DNA from: Anagrus nilaparvatae
Taxonomy: Eukaryota > Arthropoda > Insecta > Hymenoptera > Mymaridae
Assembly (NCBI GenBank): GCA_022575985.1
Contig: JAKSXM010000007.1
Span: 36,706,501 to 36,770,500, forward strand
Reading direction: 5' to 3'
Length of the DNA: 64,000 nt
Numbering within the stretch: position 1 is the first letter of the stretch; each line of letters opens with the position of its first letter. A program made the translations under genes and the position numbers. Under the pieces are notes generated by a model. The model did not search any database, had not been told where the DNA came from, and saw only the letters and a program-made list of their open reading frames with translations. Shown piece after piece: positions 12,422 through 25,239 of this stretch.

Positions 12422-12880
12422 TTAAAATTGATAAATTTTATAAAATTTTTATGTAATTTAATTTGTAAAATAGTGATTTATTAAAAATATTTGAAAAATC
12501 ATTCAGTTTTTCCAATTATTATAGGTTAAATAGTTTAAAATTGGTGAATTTTATAAGATTTTTATATATTTTAGTTTATAAAAGTGGTAATTTTTCAAAA
12601 ATATTTGGAAAATCGTTCAATTTTTATAGATATTGTAGTTTAAATAGTTTAAAAATGATAAATTTTATAAGATTTTTATGTATTTTAGTTTATAAAAGTG
12701 GTAATTTTTCAAAAATATTGGAAAAATCATTCCATTTTTACAGATATTATGGGTTAAATGATTTAAAATTGATAAATTTTATAAGATTTTTATGTATTTT
12801 AGTTTATAAAAGTGGTTATTTTTCAAAAATATCGGAAAAATCATTCAATTTTTACAGATATTATGTTAAATGGATAAAAT
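12422..12880 (+). repeat. 114-bp tandem repeat that keeps an open frame
   Basis: Four copies of a unit with GATAAATTTTATAAGATTTT and TTAGTTTATAAAAGTGGT. The last three are in one open frame of 134 codons (12541-12945), where each 38-residue unit reads roughly INFIRFLCILVYKSGNFSK plus SFNFYRYY. Because 114 is divisible by 3, the frame survives duplication. Strong A/T bias and lack of any motif make a real protein unlikely. Confidence 0.8.
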
Positions 12881-13107
12881 TGCATTTTTTATGGGCTAAA
12901 ATTGTCGTTTTTTTTATGACATATGGATTTAATTACTATATCTAACATCAATTTTTAATAAAAATTGCAAATTTTATAATAGTTTATTGATATGGATGAT
13001 TTATTGATATTATGGATTTTTAGGTTATAAATAACATTTTTGATGGGTTAAAATTGTCATTTTTTTATGAAATATGGATTTAATTACTATATTTTACATT
13101 AATTTTT

Positions 13108-14321
13108 ACGCTCTGGCCAATGAATTCCCCAAATAAGACATATACACGGAGAAAAAAAAGGAGATGAATCGTCCGGATTTAACACCCAGACGCGCAGTCC
13201 GAACTAAGATGCTACGCATAGTCAAGAAATTTTCGTATACAACGTCCGAATAGTTAATCGACGCTTACTCTGAGAAATCATGATGAAACGTCGGGATTTG
13301 TTGGAGTCTCACTCATAGTTGCGCGCAAAGTGGTAGGGCGAATAATATAATCAATTTTTATTTTGAGTATACTTCTCACGCATGTGAGAGGCCTCTGAAA
13401 AAATCCCGACGTTTTGTCGGAAATTGATCGCAGGAAGACTCTTTATTGAAATACAGACGCTTCGTCGGTTTTATGCGGACAAATTATCAATTCTGTACCG
13501 ACGATCTGTCTCCTTTTATAATACCGACGAATCGCCCATATATTTACTGACGATTCATCTCTTATTTTTTCTTCGTGTACTAGTTATTAGAGAAAAGTCT
13601 CAGGAATCGAATGGTATGGGCCTTATAGTCGATAGTCGTGCATAATTTTGAGATATAAAGGTCCAAAGATAAGTAAATATTACATTAGTCTTATGGGAAG
13701 AATTCAGGAAGTTGATTATTTTTACTATCAAATCGCGAATTCCCGAATGCAGATAGTGATAAATTGAAAGTTCAAAGCTTAAAGAATTTATTGGTACTTT
13801 CCAAATATGAGGTATACGTGGGAAATTTCGTGTAATTAAACGAAGAAAATTTTATAACGCAGTTTTAGCAGCAAGGACGCCATATTGTTTATTTATTATA
13901 CAAAGCGCGCACACTAAGGTTATAGTAAATAAAAACACAAGTTTAATATTATTCTTTAATTCTTAATTTCATATTTATTAATTAAGTAATAATTTATTAT
14001 TTTAAAATAAATTTTTTTCCATAAAATAATTTCTAAACTGCATTTAATATAAAATATTTATATTTATTTGATAAATATATACACGGAAGTTTAAATTTGA
14101 GTTTTGAATTTGTTCTTTTTGCAGAAGTACTGCGTGATTAAATAGTAATAACACATTAAATGTAAATTAGTAAAATTAAGAGATATTTACCATTAAATTT
14201 GTAAATATTATTTAAAAAATTAATTTTTTGAATTTATAAAGTATTATTTGTATCATGTAAATAGTTAAATGTGTATTATTTTTTTTATCACTCAATGACT
14301 TGGGATTCAAGGCCAGAGCGT
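13108..14321. mobile_element. 1.2-kb TIR element, class unknown
   Basis: Left terminus ACGCTCTGGCC..TGAAT and right terminus (ATTCAAGGCCAGAGCGT) are inverted copies over about 22 bp and interrupt an AATTTTTAATAAAAATT-type repeat that continues on both sides. Inside are a GC-richer block with recurring GACGAATCG/CGATTCATC words (13160-13620) and AT-rich DNA. The 73-residue frame at 13424-13645 has no recognisable domain. No transposase is seen, so a non-autonomous element is most likely. Confidence 0.6.
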
Positions 14322-14764
14322 CGTTAATAAAAATTCCAAATTTTATAATAATTTTAAGTAAAAATGTAGTAAATTTTATTATAATTATACGTTGTTGGTA
14401 TGTAAAAATATTTTATAAAATATGAATGTAAATTATTGTTTAATATTATGTCATAATAATAAAAATTTTTTCATTTTGAAAGGTGTACAGTTCGTACACG
14501 AAACGTTACGCTGAATAAAAAAAGATCTTAGATATTTTTATTTAATAGCCCTCTCATTCAAAAGAATCACATCAATAATTATTAAATTTTATAATAGTTT
14601 ATTGATATTGATGATTTATTGATATTATGGATTTTTAGGTTATAAATAGCATTTTTCATGGGTTAAAATTGTCATTTTTTTATGAAATATGGATTTAATT
14701 ATTATATTTTACATGAATTTTTAATAAAAATTGCAAATTTTATAATAGTTCATTGATATTGATG

Positions 14765-14950
14765 ATTTATTCTATTATGGCGTATAATTTTTAAAATGTG
14801 GCGGATAATTTATTTTTTTATATGATGTGGCGGATAATTTATATATTTTTTTTTATAAGATGTGGCGGATAATTTTTTTAAATGTGGCGGATAATTTTTC
14901 TTAAAATGTGGCGGGTAATTTTTCTTAAAATGTGGCGGATAATTTATTTT
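14765..14950 (+). repeat. GTGGCGGATAATTT minisatellite
   Basis: The word TGTGGCGGATAATTT (variants GCGTATAATTT, GCGGGTAATTT) occurs about seven times at 25-40 bp spacing, separated by A/T spacers. Confidence 0.85.
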
Positions 14951-15522
14951 TTTATAATGTATATGCTGCGGTGAGATTTTTAGTTTATACTTTGGTGGGT
15001 GTTAATCATTTTGAAATTTATTATTGTTTAAAAAACTTAGTTTTATTTGAATAAGTAAAGGGAAGAAAGATAATGGTAAAAAAAATGTGTGTATTAAAAA
15101 AAACTTTGTCTCAATTTAAGTTAAATAACCAGACTAAATATGTTATCGTTATAATTATTAGTTTGAAATTTTATGGTAGCGATAATAATCGTTTATAAAT
15201 GAAAGAAAAAAATTTTTATATGAACGATTTAATGCACACATACGCAAACATGTGTTTCTATTAAACATACATAAAATATATGTGTGTTCTAAGCAGTTTA
15301 CAGTGTTGCCGAGTATGTAAAACATAGAAATGCATTTTTGCTAACGTTTGTTTTTAGTATGAATTTAAATTTTTTTAAACTTTGTTGAATTTTGTGTAAA
15401 TTATTTTTAAAAGGAAGTTATTATCTATGAAATACGTGCTGGTTTCCGACTTGTGCAGTAAGATTTTTGTGTGGGTAAATAAACATGTAAAAAAAATAAA
15501 ATTAATTATTAAAATTACGTTA

Positions 15523-17072
15523 GGGTAATTCCATGGATAAAACGCACAAAATGATATGTCAGGTCTCAAAAATAGGAAATTTGTTTTTTTTTCGATAAAA
15601 CAACTTAAAAATAGATGATTCCCCGAATTTGAAGGTTTTCTATAAATTTTGAAGGGGGCTATGCTGATATAAAGTTTTTTGGTCAAATTTCTCTCCTCAG
15701 CCACCATTTTTTAAAGTCCCGTAAAAAAGCTCTAAAAAACGTTAAAGAAAGAAAAAAAAGTAGGTTTTCGATGTAAAATTTGATGAAAAATTCGAATTTT
15801 TAGTCAGATTTTTCCTACTCTATGTCAATTCGCGGGAAAATTCAAATTTGTGTTAAACTTTAAGTGAAAAGAACTCAAAAGTTTCCCGCTAAAAAAAAAA
15901 AAATTTTTTTCTCAAAATCTTCAAAAAATGCATATATTTTCCTGAAAAAAATTTCCCGAGAGTAATTTTTGTTTTAAGCGAGTAATACCGATTTTCGTTT
16001 TTTTCAATTTTGACTTATTACTTATTTTGCTGATTTCCCGCTAAGTCACGTGACCAAATGAAAATCTGGCCAAAAATTTGAATTCTGCGGGAAATTTTAC
16101 AAAGGTATAGTAATTTTGGTATCCTTTGAATGATACATCTCAATTTGACAATTTAATTAAAATGGTTTATTAAAATATAGAAAAAATGAAAATTTATAAA
16201 ATGGGATTTTCTTGATTTTTTTACATTTTTAGCCTAAAAATCATGTAAAATCTAAAAATAAAAATACTTCTTTTGGAAAAACAAAAGTTATGTCTATTTT
16301 TAATAAAAATCAAATTTTTTTTAAGTTTAGATTTTATTTTCTATCAAAATGTCTATAAATAGTTAGAAATGTACCCAAAAATCAATAAAATCCCATTTTA
16401 TAAATTTTCATTTTTTCTATATTTTAATAAACCATATTAATTAAATTGTAAAATTGAGATGTATCATTCAAAGGATACTAAAATTACTATACCTTTGTAA
16501 AATTTCCCGCAGAATTCAAATTTTTGGTCAGATTGTTATTTAGTCACGTGACTTAGCGGGAAATCAGCAAAATAAGTAACAAGTCAAAATTGAAAAAAAC
16601 GAAAATCGGTATTACTCGCTTAAAACAAAAATTACTCTCGGGAAATTTTTTTCAGGAAAATATATGCAATTTTAGAAAATTTTGAGAACAAAAATTTTTT
16701 TTTTTAGCGGGAAACTTTTGAGTTATTTTCACTTAAAGTTTAACACAAATTTGAATTTTCCCGCGAATTTACATAAAGTAGGAAAAATCTGACTGAAAAT
16801 TCGAATTTTTCATCAAATTTTAAATGGAAAACCTACTTTTCTTTCTTTCTTTAACGCTTTTTAGAGCTTTTTTACGGGACTTTCAAAAATGGTGGCTGAG
16901 GAGAGAAATTTGACCAAAAAACTTTATATCAGCATAGCCCCCTTCAAAATTTATAGAAAACCTTCAAATTCGGGGAATCATCTATTTTTAAGTTGTTTTA
17001 TCGAAAAAAACTAAATTTCCTATTTTCGAGACCTGGCATATCATTTTGTGCGTTTTATCCATGGAATTACCC
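15523..17072. mobile_element. 1.55-kb foldback MITE, target duplication GTTA
   Basis: Nearly the whole element is an inverted repeat: 15523 onward (GGGTAATTCCATGGATAAAA) is mirrored by the sequence ending at 17072 (TTTTATCCATGGAATTACCC), with paired positions summing to 32595 at the outer ends and to about the same value near the centre (16200/16395). Arms are over 700 bp with a short central loop. GTTA at 15519-15522 and 17073-17076 is the target duplication. The same 65-residue frame (MVAEERNLTKKLYISIAPFK...) appears at the mirrored positions on opposite strands, but it is only a consequence of the symmetry. No transposase is encoded. Confidence 0.88.
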
Positions 17073-17145
17073 GTTAATTAAAATTATTTGTGCATTTTTT
17101 TTTCTCCTGTCTCCCTATTTTTTTTTGCGTAAATATTTATTATTA

Positions 17146-17176
<31 letters not shown>

Positions 17177-18274
17177 ATAAAAATTTTGCATTTAAAAAGT
17201 CAAATGGAGCAAGAAAAACAGAGATATAAAAGTGTTAGGACAATAAAAATTAAAAAAATACTTTAAACGTAGTAATTTTTACAATCTTTACACACGATAC
17301 ACAGATGTATGCTTGATACCAGAATACAAAAAAGGTTGTTTCAGAAAAAATTTTGCAAAATTTTATGTTACTTTCAAATCGCAAGAGAAAGAGAGAGGTA
17401 AATTTATGAAAATTTGATTAATTATTTATAGAGAAAAAAAAACTTTCCTGCAATTTTCTTGTGCCCACGTTGAGTGTCGATGAGTAATACGCAAATTTGT
17501 GGCTTGTCTCAGATTAAAGAACGCTATATAGCGTTGGTGAGTTAGTTAATAACTGCACCAGATTAGAAAAATTATTGGCTTGAAGAAACTAGGATAGAGT
17601 TAATTGGTGTTGATATTAGTCAGTTATACAGCTTCTTGTCTGATTTATAAGCTCTCAGAAGCATTTTTTTTTGTTTATACATTCTGGATTGCCAATATTT
17701 TTCCATATATATTATTATTAATAATATTCCCATTAATCCTTTTTAGAGTACAAGCGATTTTCATAGTTGAGAACATTGCTCATTAATGAAAATTATGTAT
17801 TGATTAATGCAGTGATGCATTTAATTTTGCGTTTATTTAAAGTTGAAGAGAGATCTTGGTTGGGAAAAAATTAATTCTGCAGTAGTATTGTAATAAAAAT
17901 TGTATATGTGTTAATGAATTGGTTAATTGGTTATCCTTTCTTTCACTCCATGCGACTTAGTATAACTTATAAAGTGCAATTATGCTGTTTTTAAGATTAG
18001 CTATTATGAAAATATTGTCATTTTAGCGTCAAGGGCAAAACTCTATGCGATCAAAGGTTATAAAAATTTTATTACTATTGTAATGCAATAATTTGCATTA
18101 TAAAAGTAAAGTATTATGGTAATTTTTATATTTAAATATTTTGTGATTTCGTGCATCTTTTCTAATTAAGAAACAGCGAATTTAACTATGCTAGACGCCG
18201 GGAACACAGAAAAAGTATGAACAAGCGGAAGTACGACACTCTCGTCTCGGCCGCTGAACAGTAAACAGCTATTG

Positions 18275-19215
18275 TCAGAAAGCGCTCTCTAAGAGAGGGA
18301 GAGAGCATGGGCTCTCCCCTCAGTGTATTATAGTGTGTATTTATGCACCAGGAAGTATGGCTCCAAGTACAGCTCAAAATATCAGAAGCTCCAGTCAACC
18401 AGTAACCAGTAATAATAACCAGTAACCAGGCCAAAGTGCTCTGAAATACATTTATGAAGATTCCAGCTGGGCCTGACTAGAAAGCATCATCAAGATTTCA
18501 AGACAAGGTACCTTCGCGGTTCGTAAGTGTATTAATTTCGTTTATTTGATATCGCGATATATTCGGATTCGCGATTTATAAATCAATTATTAAATTTTAT
18601 TTTATAAATTTATTTTCACGCGGTTACTTGTATGTATGAGTGAAATATATGTGTATGAGTGTGTGAAAAATCATCTATGTGTGAGCACGCGTGTCGAAAA
18701 TATTCGATGTAATTTTAATAAATAATTTTAATAATTTAATTTTTATATACGCGAGTATAATCGGCTCCCGCGCGCACACATATAAACGTATAAAAAGATG
18801 GCGTCTATCAAAATAATTAAAGCCCACGAGGCTAATCAAATTATTTCTTTATTTTATTTAAATGGCCAAATCTAGTCTTAAGTCTTTGTAAATAATTATA
18901 TAATATTCATCTTTTTATTATTAAATTCATTTCTGTTTTGTTAATTAAATAAGACTTATTATTGACTTAGCTCCCCTCTTCCCCCATTTCCTTATCATAT
19001 TATTATTATATAATACATCAATTTTGGAGCGTCGCCGGCACTTACACAGAACAGTGCCACACCGGTGAAGAACCATATAAATGTAATTGTCGACGATGCA
19101 AATAATATCACAATACATTTGTATGTCTTACGCACAGGCGAAAGACCATACAAATGTACAGTAACATAAATATCTATTAATAATTATTTGCTTTTTTTCT
19201 TTTCTCTTTTTATTA
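18275..19215 (+). repeat. 0.93-kb duplicated block, copy 1
   Basis: From CAGAAAGCGCTCTCTAAGAG to TTTTCTCTTTTTATTATA this matches 20448-21370 with few differences (for example AGTGTATT/AGTATATT). It carries the words CTCCAGTCAACCAGTAACC and TCGGATTCGCGAT and ends in zinc-finger-like codons. The second copy lacks about 12 bp present near 18720-18740. Breakpoints show no obvious target duplication, so segmental duplication is as likely as transposition. Confidence 0.88.
19040..19162 (+). pseudogene. C2H2 zinc-finger remnant, copy 1
   Basis: One frame from about 19058 reads HTGEEPYKCNCRRC, and after a shift a second segment at about 19130-19158 reads RTGERPYKCT. These are the TGEKPYKC linkers that join C2H2 zinc fingers in transcription factors. 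Only linkers and first cysteines remain, the frame is broken, and no complete finger can be read. Probably a captured exon end of a host zinc-finger gene. The same remnant is in copy 2 (21208-21312). Confidence 0.65.
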
Positions 19216-20447
19216 TAATTCTGTTAAAATCTTCCATTATAACTGGCATCCCTTACTTAAAATAGCAGCAGGAAAAACATTTATAATATTTTTTTCAAAA
19301 GTTAAAGTTTGAAATATTTTTTTAATAAACAGTCAGTTACAGTTTGATGTATTTTTTTAATAAACAGTCAATTTTTATAAGCACTATTTTCTGCTACTAT
19401 TTAGAACCCAAGCCTTTGGACATAAATTCTTGTTATTAGGTAATATGTTGCAATCAGATTGAATAATTTAATAAATCAGTTAATAATTTTGATAAAGTAC
19501 AGTTAATTTTTCAAAAATGTCAAAACAGGTAGTTAAATCAGCTATCAAAATAAAAATTTCCACATTTTTTTTATTTTTGGAAAATAGCAAGTAAATGTGG
19601 TGGCATCCAAAATATTTGCAACATAGGACCTATAGTTAAGTCAATAATACATTTAAGATAATTAAAAAAAAAAATACGTAAGTTAAGCTAATTTTAAGCA
19701 ATAATTCATTTATTACATACTTTAAACTTGATTTACAAACAGTAAATCTAAATGGAAACAATAATTGCCTAAAATAAATTATATATGGAGTATTCCCTAA
19801 AAATTACATAAAAATTAAATTTTCTTTTCTTTTTTTAAACAATTTAAAATATATATGGGAGATTCCCTAAATTTTAAAATTTGTAACATATGAACAGAAA
19901 TTACAAGTTTACAGTCTATGTATGAGATATTTTCCTAAAATCTAAAATTTTCCTATAATAGTACAAGTACATTATAAATTTGTAAATTCTGTATAAAAAG
20001 GCTATATGGGATATTCCACAGTAATATATGTAATAAATCTTGAAGTTTTAATTATTTTATATATGGATAAATCTATATAGAAAAAATTTTGGAAAAGTAA
20101 ATTTTTATTGTGTTGATTTTTTTTTAATTTAATTTTTTTTCTGATCAAGAACAGAATTATCGCCAGGTTAAAGATAGTTCTGCATTCCTGTAGGCCGGTA
20201 GACAAGGCAATAGGTCTTATCAGTGAACGTTGCGAGCAAGAGACTTATTGATGACTGATTTGTATAAAAATTGCAGTAAAGTAGAAGATCAATTTGCTGA
20301 TTCACCAGGTACCAGAATAGGAAGAATCTCAAACAGAGTTGCTACAGTAACGCAAATAGAGAAAGCTTTTCTATTCATTCTAGTATTGAGATATGTTAAT
20401 AATTCAGCAACAAGTATTACAGGAACGAGACATAATCTTTTTTAAGA

Positions 20448-21370
20448 TTTTTCAGAAAGTGCTCTCTAAGAGAGGGAGAGAGCATGGGCTCTCCCCTCAG
20501 TATATTATAGTGTGTATTTATGCACCAGGAAGTATGGCTCTAAGTACAGCTCAAAATATCAGAAGCTCCAGCCAACCAGTAACCAGTAATAATAACCAGT
20601 AACCAGGCCAAAGTGCTCTGAAATACATTTAAGAAGATTCCAGCTGGGCCTGACTAGAAAGCATCATCAAGATTTCAAAACAAGGTACCTTCGCGGTTCC
20701 TAAGTGTATTAATTTCGTTTATTTGATATCGCGATATATTCGGATTCAGGATTTATAAATCAATTATTAAATTTTATTTTATAAATTTATTTTCACGCGG
20801 TTACGCGTATGTATGAGTGAAATATATGTGTATGAGTGTGTGAAAAATCATCTATGTGTGAGCACGCGTGTCGAAAATATTCGATGTAATTTTAATAAAT
20901 AGAGTATAATCGGCACTCGCGCGCACACATATAATCGTATAAAAAGATGGCGTCTATCAAAATAATTAAAGCCCACGAGGCTAATCAAATTATTTCTTTA
21001 TTTTATTTAAATGGCCAAGTCTAGTCTTAAGTCTTTGTAAATAATTATATAATATTCATCTTTTTATTATTAAATTCATTTCTGTTTTGTTAATTAAATA
21101 AGTAAACTTATTATTGACTTAGCTCCCCTCTTCCCCCATTTCCTTATCATATTATTATTATATAATACATAATCTTGGAGCGTCGCCGGCACTTACACAG
21201 AACAGCGCCACACCGGTGAAGAACCATATAAATGTAATTGTCGACGATGCAAATAATATCATAATACATTTGTATGTCTTACACACAGGCGAAAGACCAT
21301 ATAAATGTACAGCAACCTAAATATTTTTTATTAATAATTATTTGCCTTTTCTTTTCTCTTTTATTATAGT
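20448..21370 (+). repeat. 0.93-kb duplicated block, copy 2
   Basis: Second copy of 18275-19215, same orientation, about 2.17 kb downstream. Left edge TCAGAAAGTGCTCTC, right edge TTTTCTCTTTTATTATAG. The 1.2 kb between the copies (19216-20447) is AT-rich and shows no gene. Confidence 0.88.
21208..21312 (+). pseudogene. C2H2 zinc-finger remnant, copy 2
   Basis: Duplicate of the remnant at 19040-19162, with HTGEEPYKC followed by TGERPYKC in another frame. Non-functional. Confidence 0.6.
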
Positions 21371-22367
21371 TTATTATTAAAATCTTCATTACACTATAAT
21401 TATTTCTCTTTAGTTTATGAAATTCGATTCGCTTCTCTGGTTGTCTGGCAAAATTTTCCTTCCATAATTTTTTTGTTTTTGTTGTTAGCTATTTATTATT
21501 TATTATTAGAAATTTTTGTTATTAATATTTGTGTTAAGAAGAAAAAGATAAAAAAAATACACACACATGTACATGTATATTGATAATTTTTTATTATTAT
21601 TAATATCGTTTATTTTCATATATTAAGAATTTTAAGGAGCTTTGTGCAAACTTAATTTATGCGATTATATATATAAAAAAGACTGTAAAATATTTATTTA
21701 GATTAATTTAGTTGTTAAGGGAGGTCTTTTTGTAAATTTCTATAGGGGCACAATAAAAGATTACATATTAGCTAAGTCTAGAGTGATTTATATTAAGATA
21801 TATTTAAATTATGTTTATTATTAAATGCTTAAGTGATAACCGTAAACTAATAATAGTTATTTATTAGGTATCTATATTGTCGATTTATGGTAAATATATA
21901 TGGATATATATATGGTTAGTATAAGAAATTTCAAATATATATATATATATGGGAAAAAATAATTTTAGAAGGTCATAATCTGATTATAGTTTTGAACCTA
22001 AAATTATGTAAATATTTAAAAGGTTTTTATAGAACTTACATGTAGAAAAAAAATTATTTAAATCTGTAAGTCAATCTGTGTTTTCCACTGGTTTTCACAG
22101 ATATTTAAGGATGTCTAAGAGAAATTTGAATTAACTTGCTAACATCGTAATTAACGTTTTTAAACTAACACATATAAAATTTTCTGCGTATACGAAAAAC
22201 TTTGAGATAAAAAGTAAAAAAAATAGAATAAAATATTGTGCTTCGTAAATACTTGTTTTTATGCATTATATTTATCAGAACTTTAAAAAATTTTCATAGT
22301 TAAAAACAATGTATTATTTTTCAAATCATACTTATAAAAAATAAATTATATTTTTGTATTTGTTTAT

Positions 22368-22473
22368 TGCGTGTCCAGAGGTTTCCCTCCAGATCAGTTG
22401 CAAGCCTTTTCTCTTTGGTGGGAAGGGGGAATAATGGTCAAAAGACCAATAGACTTACAGAATAGTATCTTGG
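22368..22473 (+). pseudogene. Short BEL/Pao RNase H-region fragment
   Basis: Reads CVSRGFPPDQLQAFSLWWEGG then IMVKRPIDLQNS. It matches the segment CVSRGKLPGELESFSLWWEGG of the BEL element at 3.6 kb. Only about 35 codons are present; the flanks are AT-rich and non-coding. It is an independent BEL-family scrap in the interior of the LTR element. Confidence 0.75.
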
Positions 22474-24609
22474 GTAAGTCCGTGATTTTATATCGTATTA
22501 TATCGTTTATCAATTTATAGCTGAAGTCGTTATTATTATTTTTTTTTGTATTCATAGAATAATATAAGAAAGGTAAAATAAAATCAATTACGTTTACTCC
22601 TACTAAAAGGGATATTAACTTAAATATTTAACACCCTATAAAAAGACATTAGTAGCTCACCTTAGCAATAAATTTTAGTGGAATAATTATGGAAGGTAAA
22701 AATCTGAATGATTTAAATTGTGTTCAAAAAAAATTTACTTTTTAAAAGGTTGTAGTTTTCTTTTGTTTATTATTGATAACATTTTTCACAACAGTTCAAA
22801 GTTTGTATTTCAATATTAAGTTTCAATCTTTATTTAATTTTCGTCATTTTATTGTTCGTTATTTTGTTATCTTTTTCTCCATGTATTTTATACTTATATA
22901 CTATTATTAATTATTCATTACTTATTATTTAATATTTATTACTTATTATTTCGTTATTATTATTATAATTATTATTGTAAATAACATGGGTATAGTTATT
23001 ATTACAGCGAAAACTATATAAAGTGTAGCGAGATGAAACTTAATAATTTTTTAATTGTTTTTGGTCACGGGTTACACGCAAAATCGTATGGATTTTGCAG
23101 ATTTCAATGAGTTATAATTATATTATGTTATTTTACCCAGTTTAACTGTTAGTAGTTTATTATATAATGAATATACTTACAATTGATTTATTCTTGTCTT
23201 TAGAAAAAACTTGAATTTTTATAAGTTGAACAGTAATTTATTTATTCAATTAAGATTTTATAAGATTCGTTTATAAAGAAAAACTTAGAACTTAAGTTTT
23301 ACAATGAAGTTTAATAGATAACTAATTTGTCTTTGATTATTTTATTTATAAAATTGAAGAGTTAAAGTATTAAATTTACAAATGAAATTTAGAATTTAAG
23401 TTTAACAGTAGATATCTAGCTTGAATTTGATTACGTTATTTTATATGAAAAATATTAAGAGTTATAATATTTAATTACAAACGAAACTTAGAATTTAACC
23501 TTTAAATATTTTAAGAATTAAGATATTTGGAGAAATAATTCAATCTCGACTTGAAAAAAATTAAGATAACTGCGGATTAACCTTACTTGGTTAATAGAAA
23601 AAAAAGGTCGAGGAGAATTAGTCTTAAGTGGACTAATAAAAAACTTGAACTGACCGGTTATAAAATTTGGGGGTTTATATATCCCAAAAATTGATAAGCT
23701 CATCAAGTGTCAACTCCTATTTATCAATTCATGGAATTTACCCTATCAGTTAAAAATATGTCAATCAAAAAAAATACGTTGACCCATTTCTCCAATATTA
23801 TCTGTACAAAATAAGAAAAATATAGAAATTGATAATTAAAATTAAAAATAATATAAAATTGATAAAAATAAAGAAATGAATAAAAAAAATTAGACAGTTA
23901 TGACCGGAAATCATAAATTTAGAAGAAAAAGAGAGATAGAACAATAAAAATAATTTTCACACGGTATTATTCCGTAACAAAAGACTTTTCAAAGAATTTG
24001 AATTTATTGTAACTTTATTACCATTTATAACAAAAAAGGAACATAAGATAAAATAAAAAAATATTAATTTTGAACATATGAAAAATTATGATTAAGACTG
24101 TACAAAAAAAATAATAAAAGACAATTTAAACATGTGTGTTTGGTTGTTTATGTATGCTCCGATAGAGAAAAAAAAATACGTAAGTAAATTAGATTTTATT
24201 TTTGTATTTTGTATTTATTTGTTTGATTTTTAAGTAATAATTTATAATTTAAAGGATTAAAATTGATAGTATTTTCAAAATATGAATAAATATATGATAA
24301 TACGGCTTATTTTACATGAATTTGTTGATTAATATGAAAAAATTAAGTTAATTTTTGAATCGTAAAAATTCATCAATTTTTATAGTTTTTAATTAATAAT
24401 TTATAATTTAAAGGGTTAAAAATTATAAAAAAATTTAAATTTGGGTGTAATATATTTTGTAGAAACTGAATTTATCAATTTGTATGGAAAATTTAAGTTA
24501 ATTTTCGGATCATAAAATTTAAATAATTTGGATATAATATAGTTTATTTTACCTGGATTTACAGGGACAATAGTTTTAATTATCGCGAGAAAAGTTTTGA
24601 AATATGAAA
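22474..24609. other. AT-rich interior of LTR element, no gene seen
   Basis: Simple A/T sequence with weak direct repeats (for example AGAATTTAAGTTTAACAG/AGAATTTAACC words around 23390-23500). Frames such as the 62-codon minus frame at 23518-23706 have no recognisable feature. Confidence 0.5.
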
Positions 24610-24805
24610 AAAAATGAATTTTGGGATGTGCGGTTTTTTGGATGTGAAGTTTTTCAGATGTACGGCTTTTTATTTTATGTATTAAAAAAATGAATACTGG
24701 ATGTAATTTTTGGATGTTTATTTAAAATATATTTTCGGATGTGCGGTTAAAATATAAAAAATGAATTTTGGGATGTACGGTTTTCCGGATGTACGGTTTT
24801 TCTAA
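24610..24805 (+). repeat. GGATGTACGGTTTT minisatellite
   Basis: The word GGATGT(A/G)CGGTTTT recurs about six times in 200 bp, interspersed with AAATATGAAAAAAAATGAATTTTGG. Confidence 0.75.
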
Positions 24806-25239
24806 TCCAATTAGGTTCTAATCCGGAGGATTGATTAATAATTTGAAGTATTAGGTAAAAATTATAGCTAGATATATGTATATATTTTTTTTGTTTTTTT
24901 TGTTTTATAAAAATTTTAAAAAGAATTATAACTAATAAGATTGTTAAATGAATTAAATCTATTAAGAAATTATATTAATTTACTACTTTTTCTAGTAGAT
25001 AGTAAAATGGGTCGATCCTATTAAATTTTTGACTAAGGCGGGGCCCTAGATGGCCGCAAAGGAGGTCTAAACGAATTAAATAAATTTATGTTGGGCAATG
25101 GCCAATGTCTGAGGGAAATTTCGGGGATTAACCTAAGGCTGGTATAAAAAATTATATAAAAATGAGATTAGCATGCATTGTATTTAAGAATATTTAAATG
25201 AAATTTACAATGTTGTCATATAGCGATAATGAAAAAAAA

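Noticed and set aside
12368..12900. Possible CRISPR-like array from regular repeats
   Set aside because: Units are contiguous with no unique spacers, and the genome is eukaryotic.
15375..15707. 110-residue minus-strand ORF
   Set aside because: It lies in the arm of the foldback element, and its mirror image appears at 16885-17040; AT-rich, no domain, explained by symmetry.
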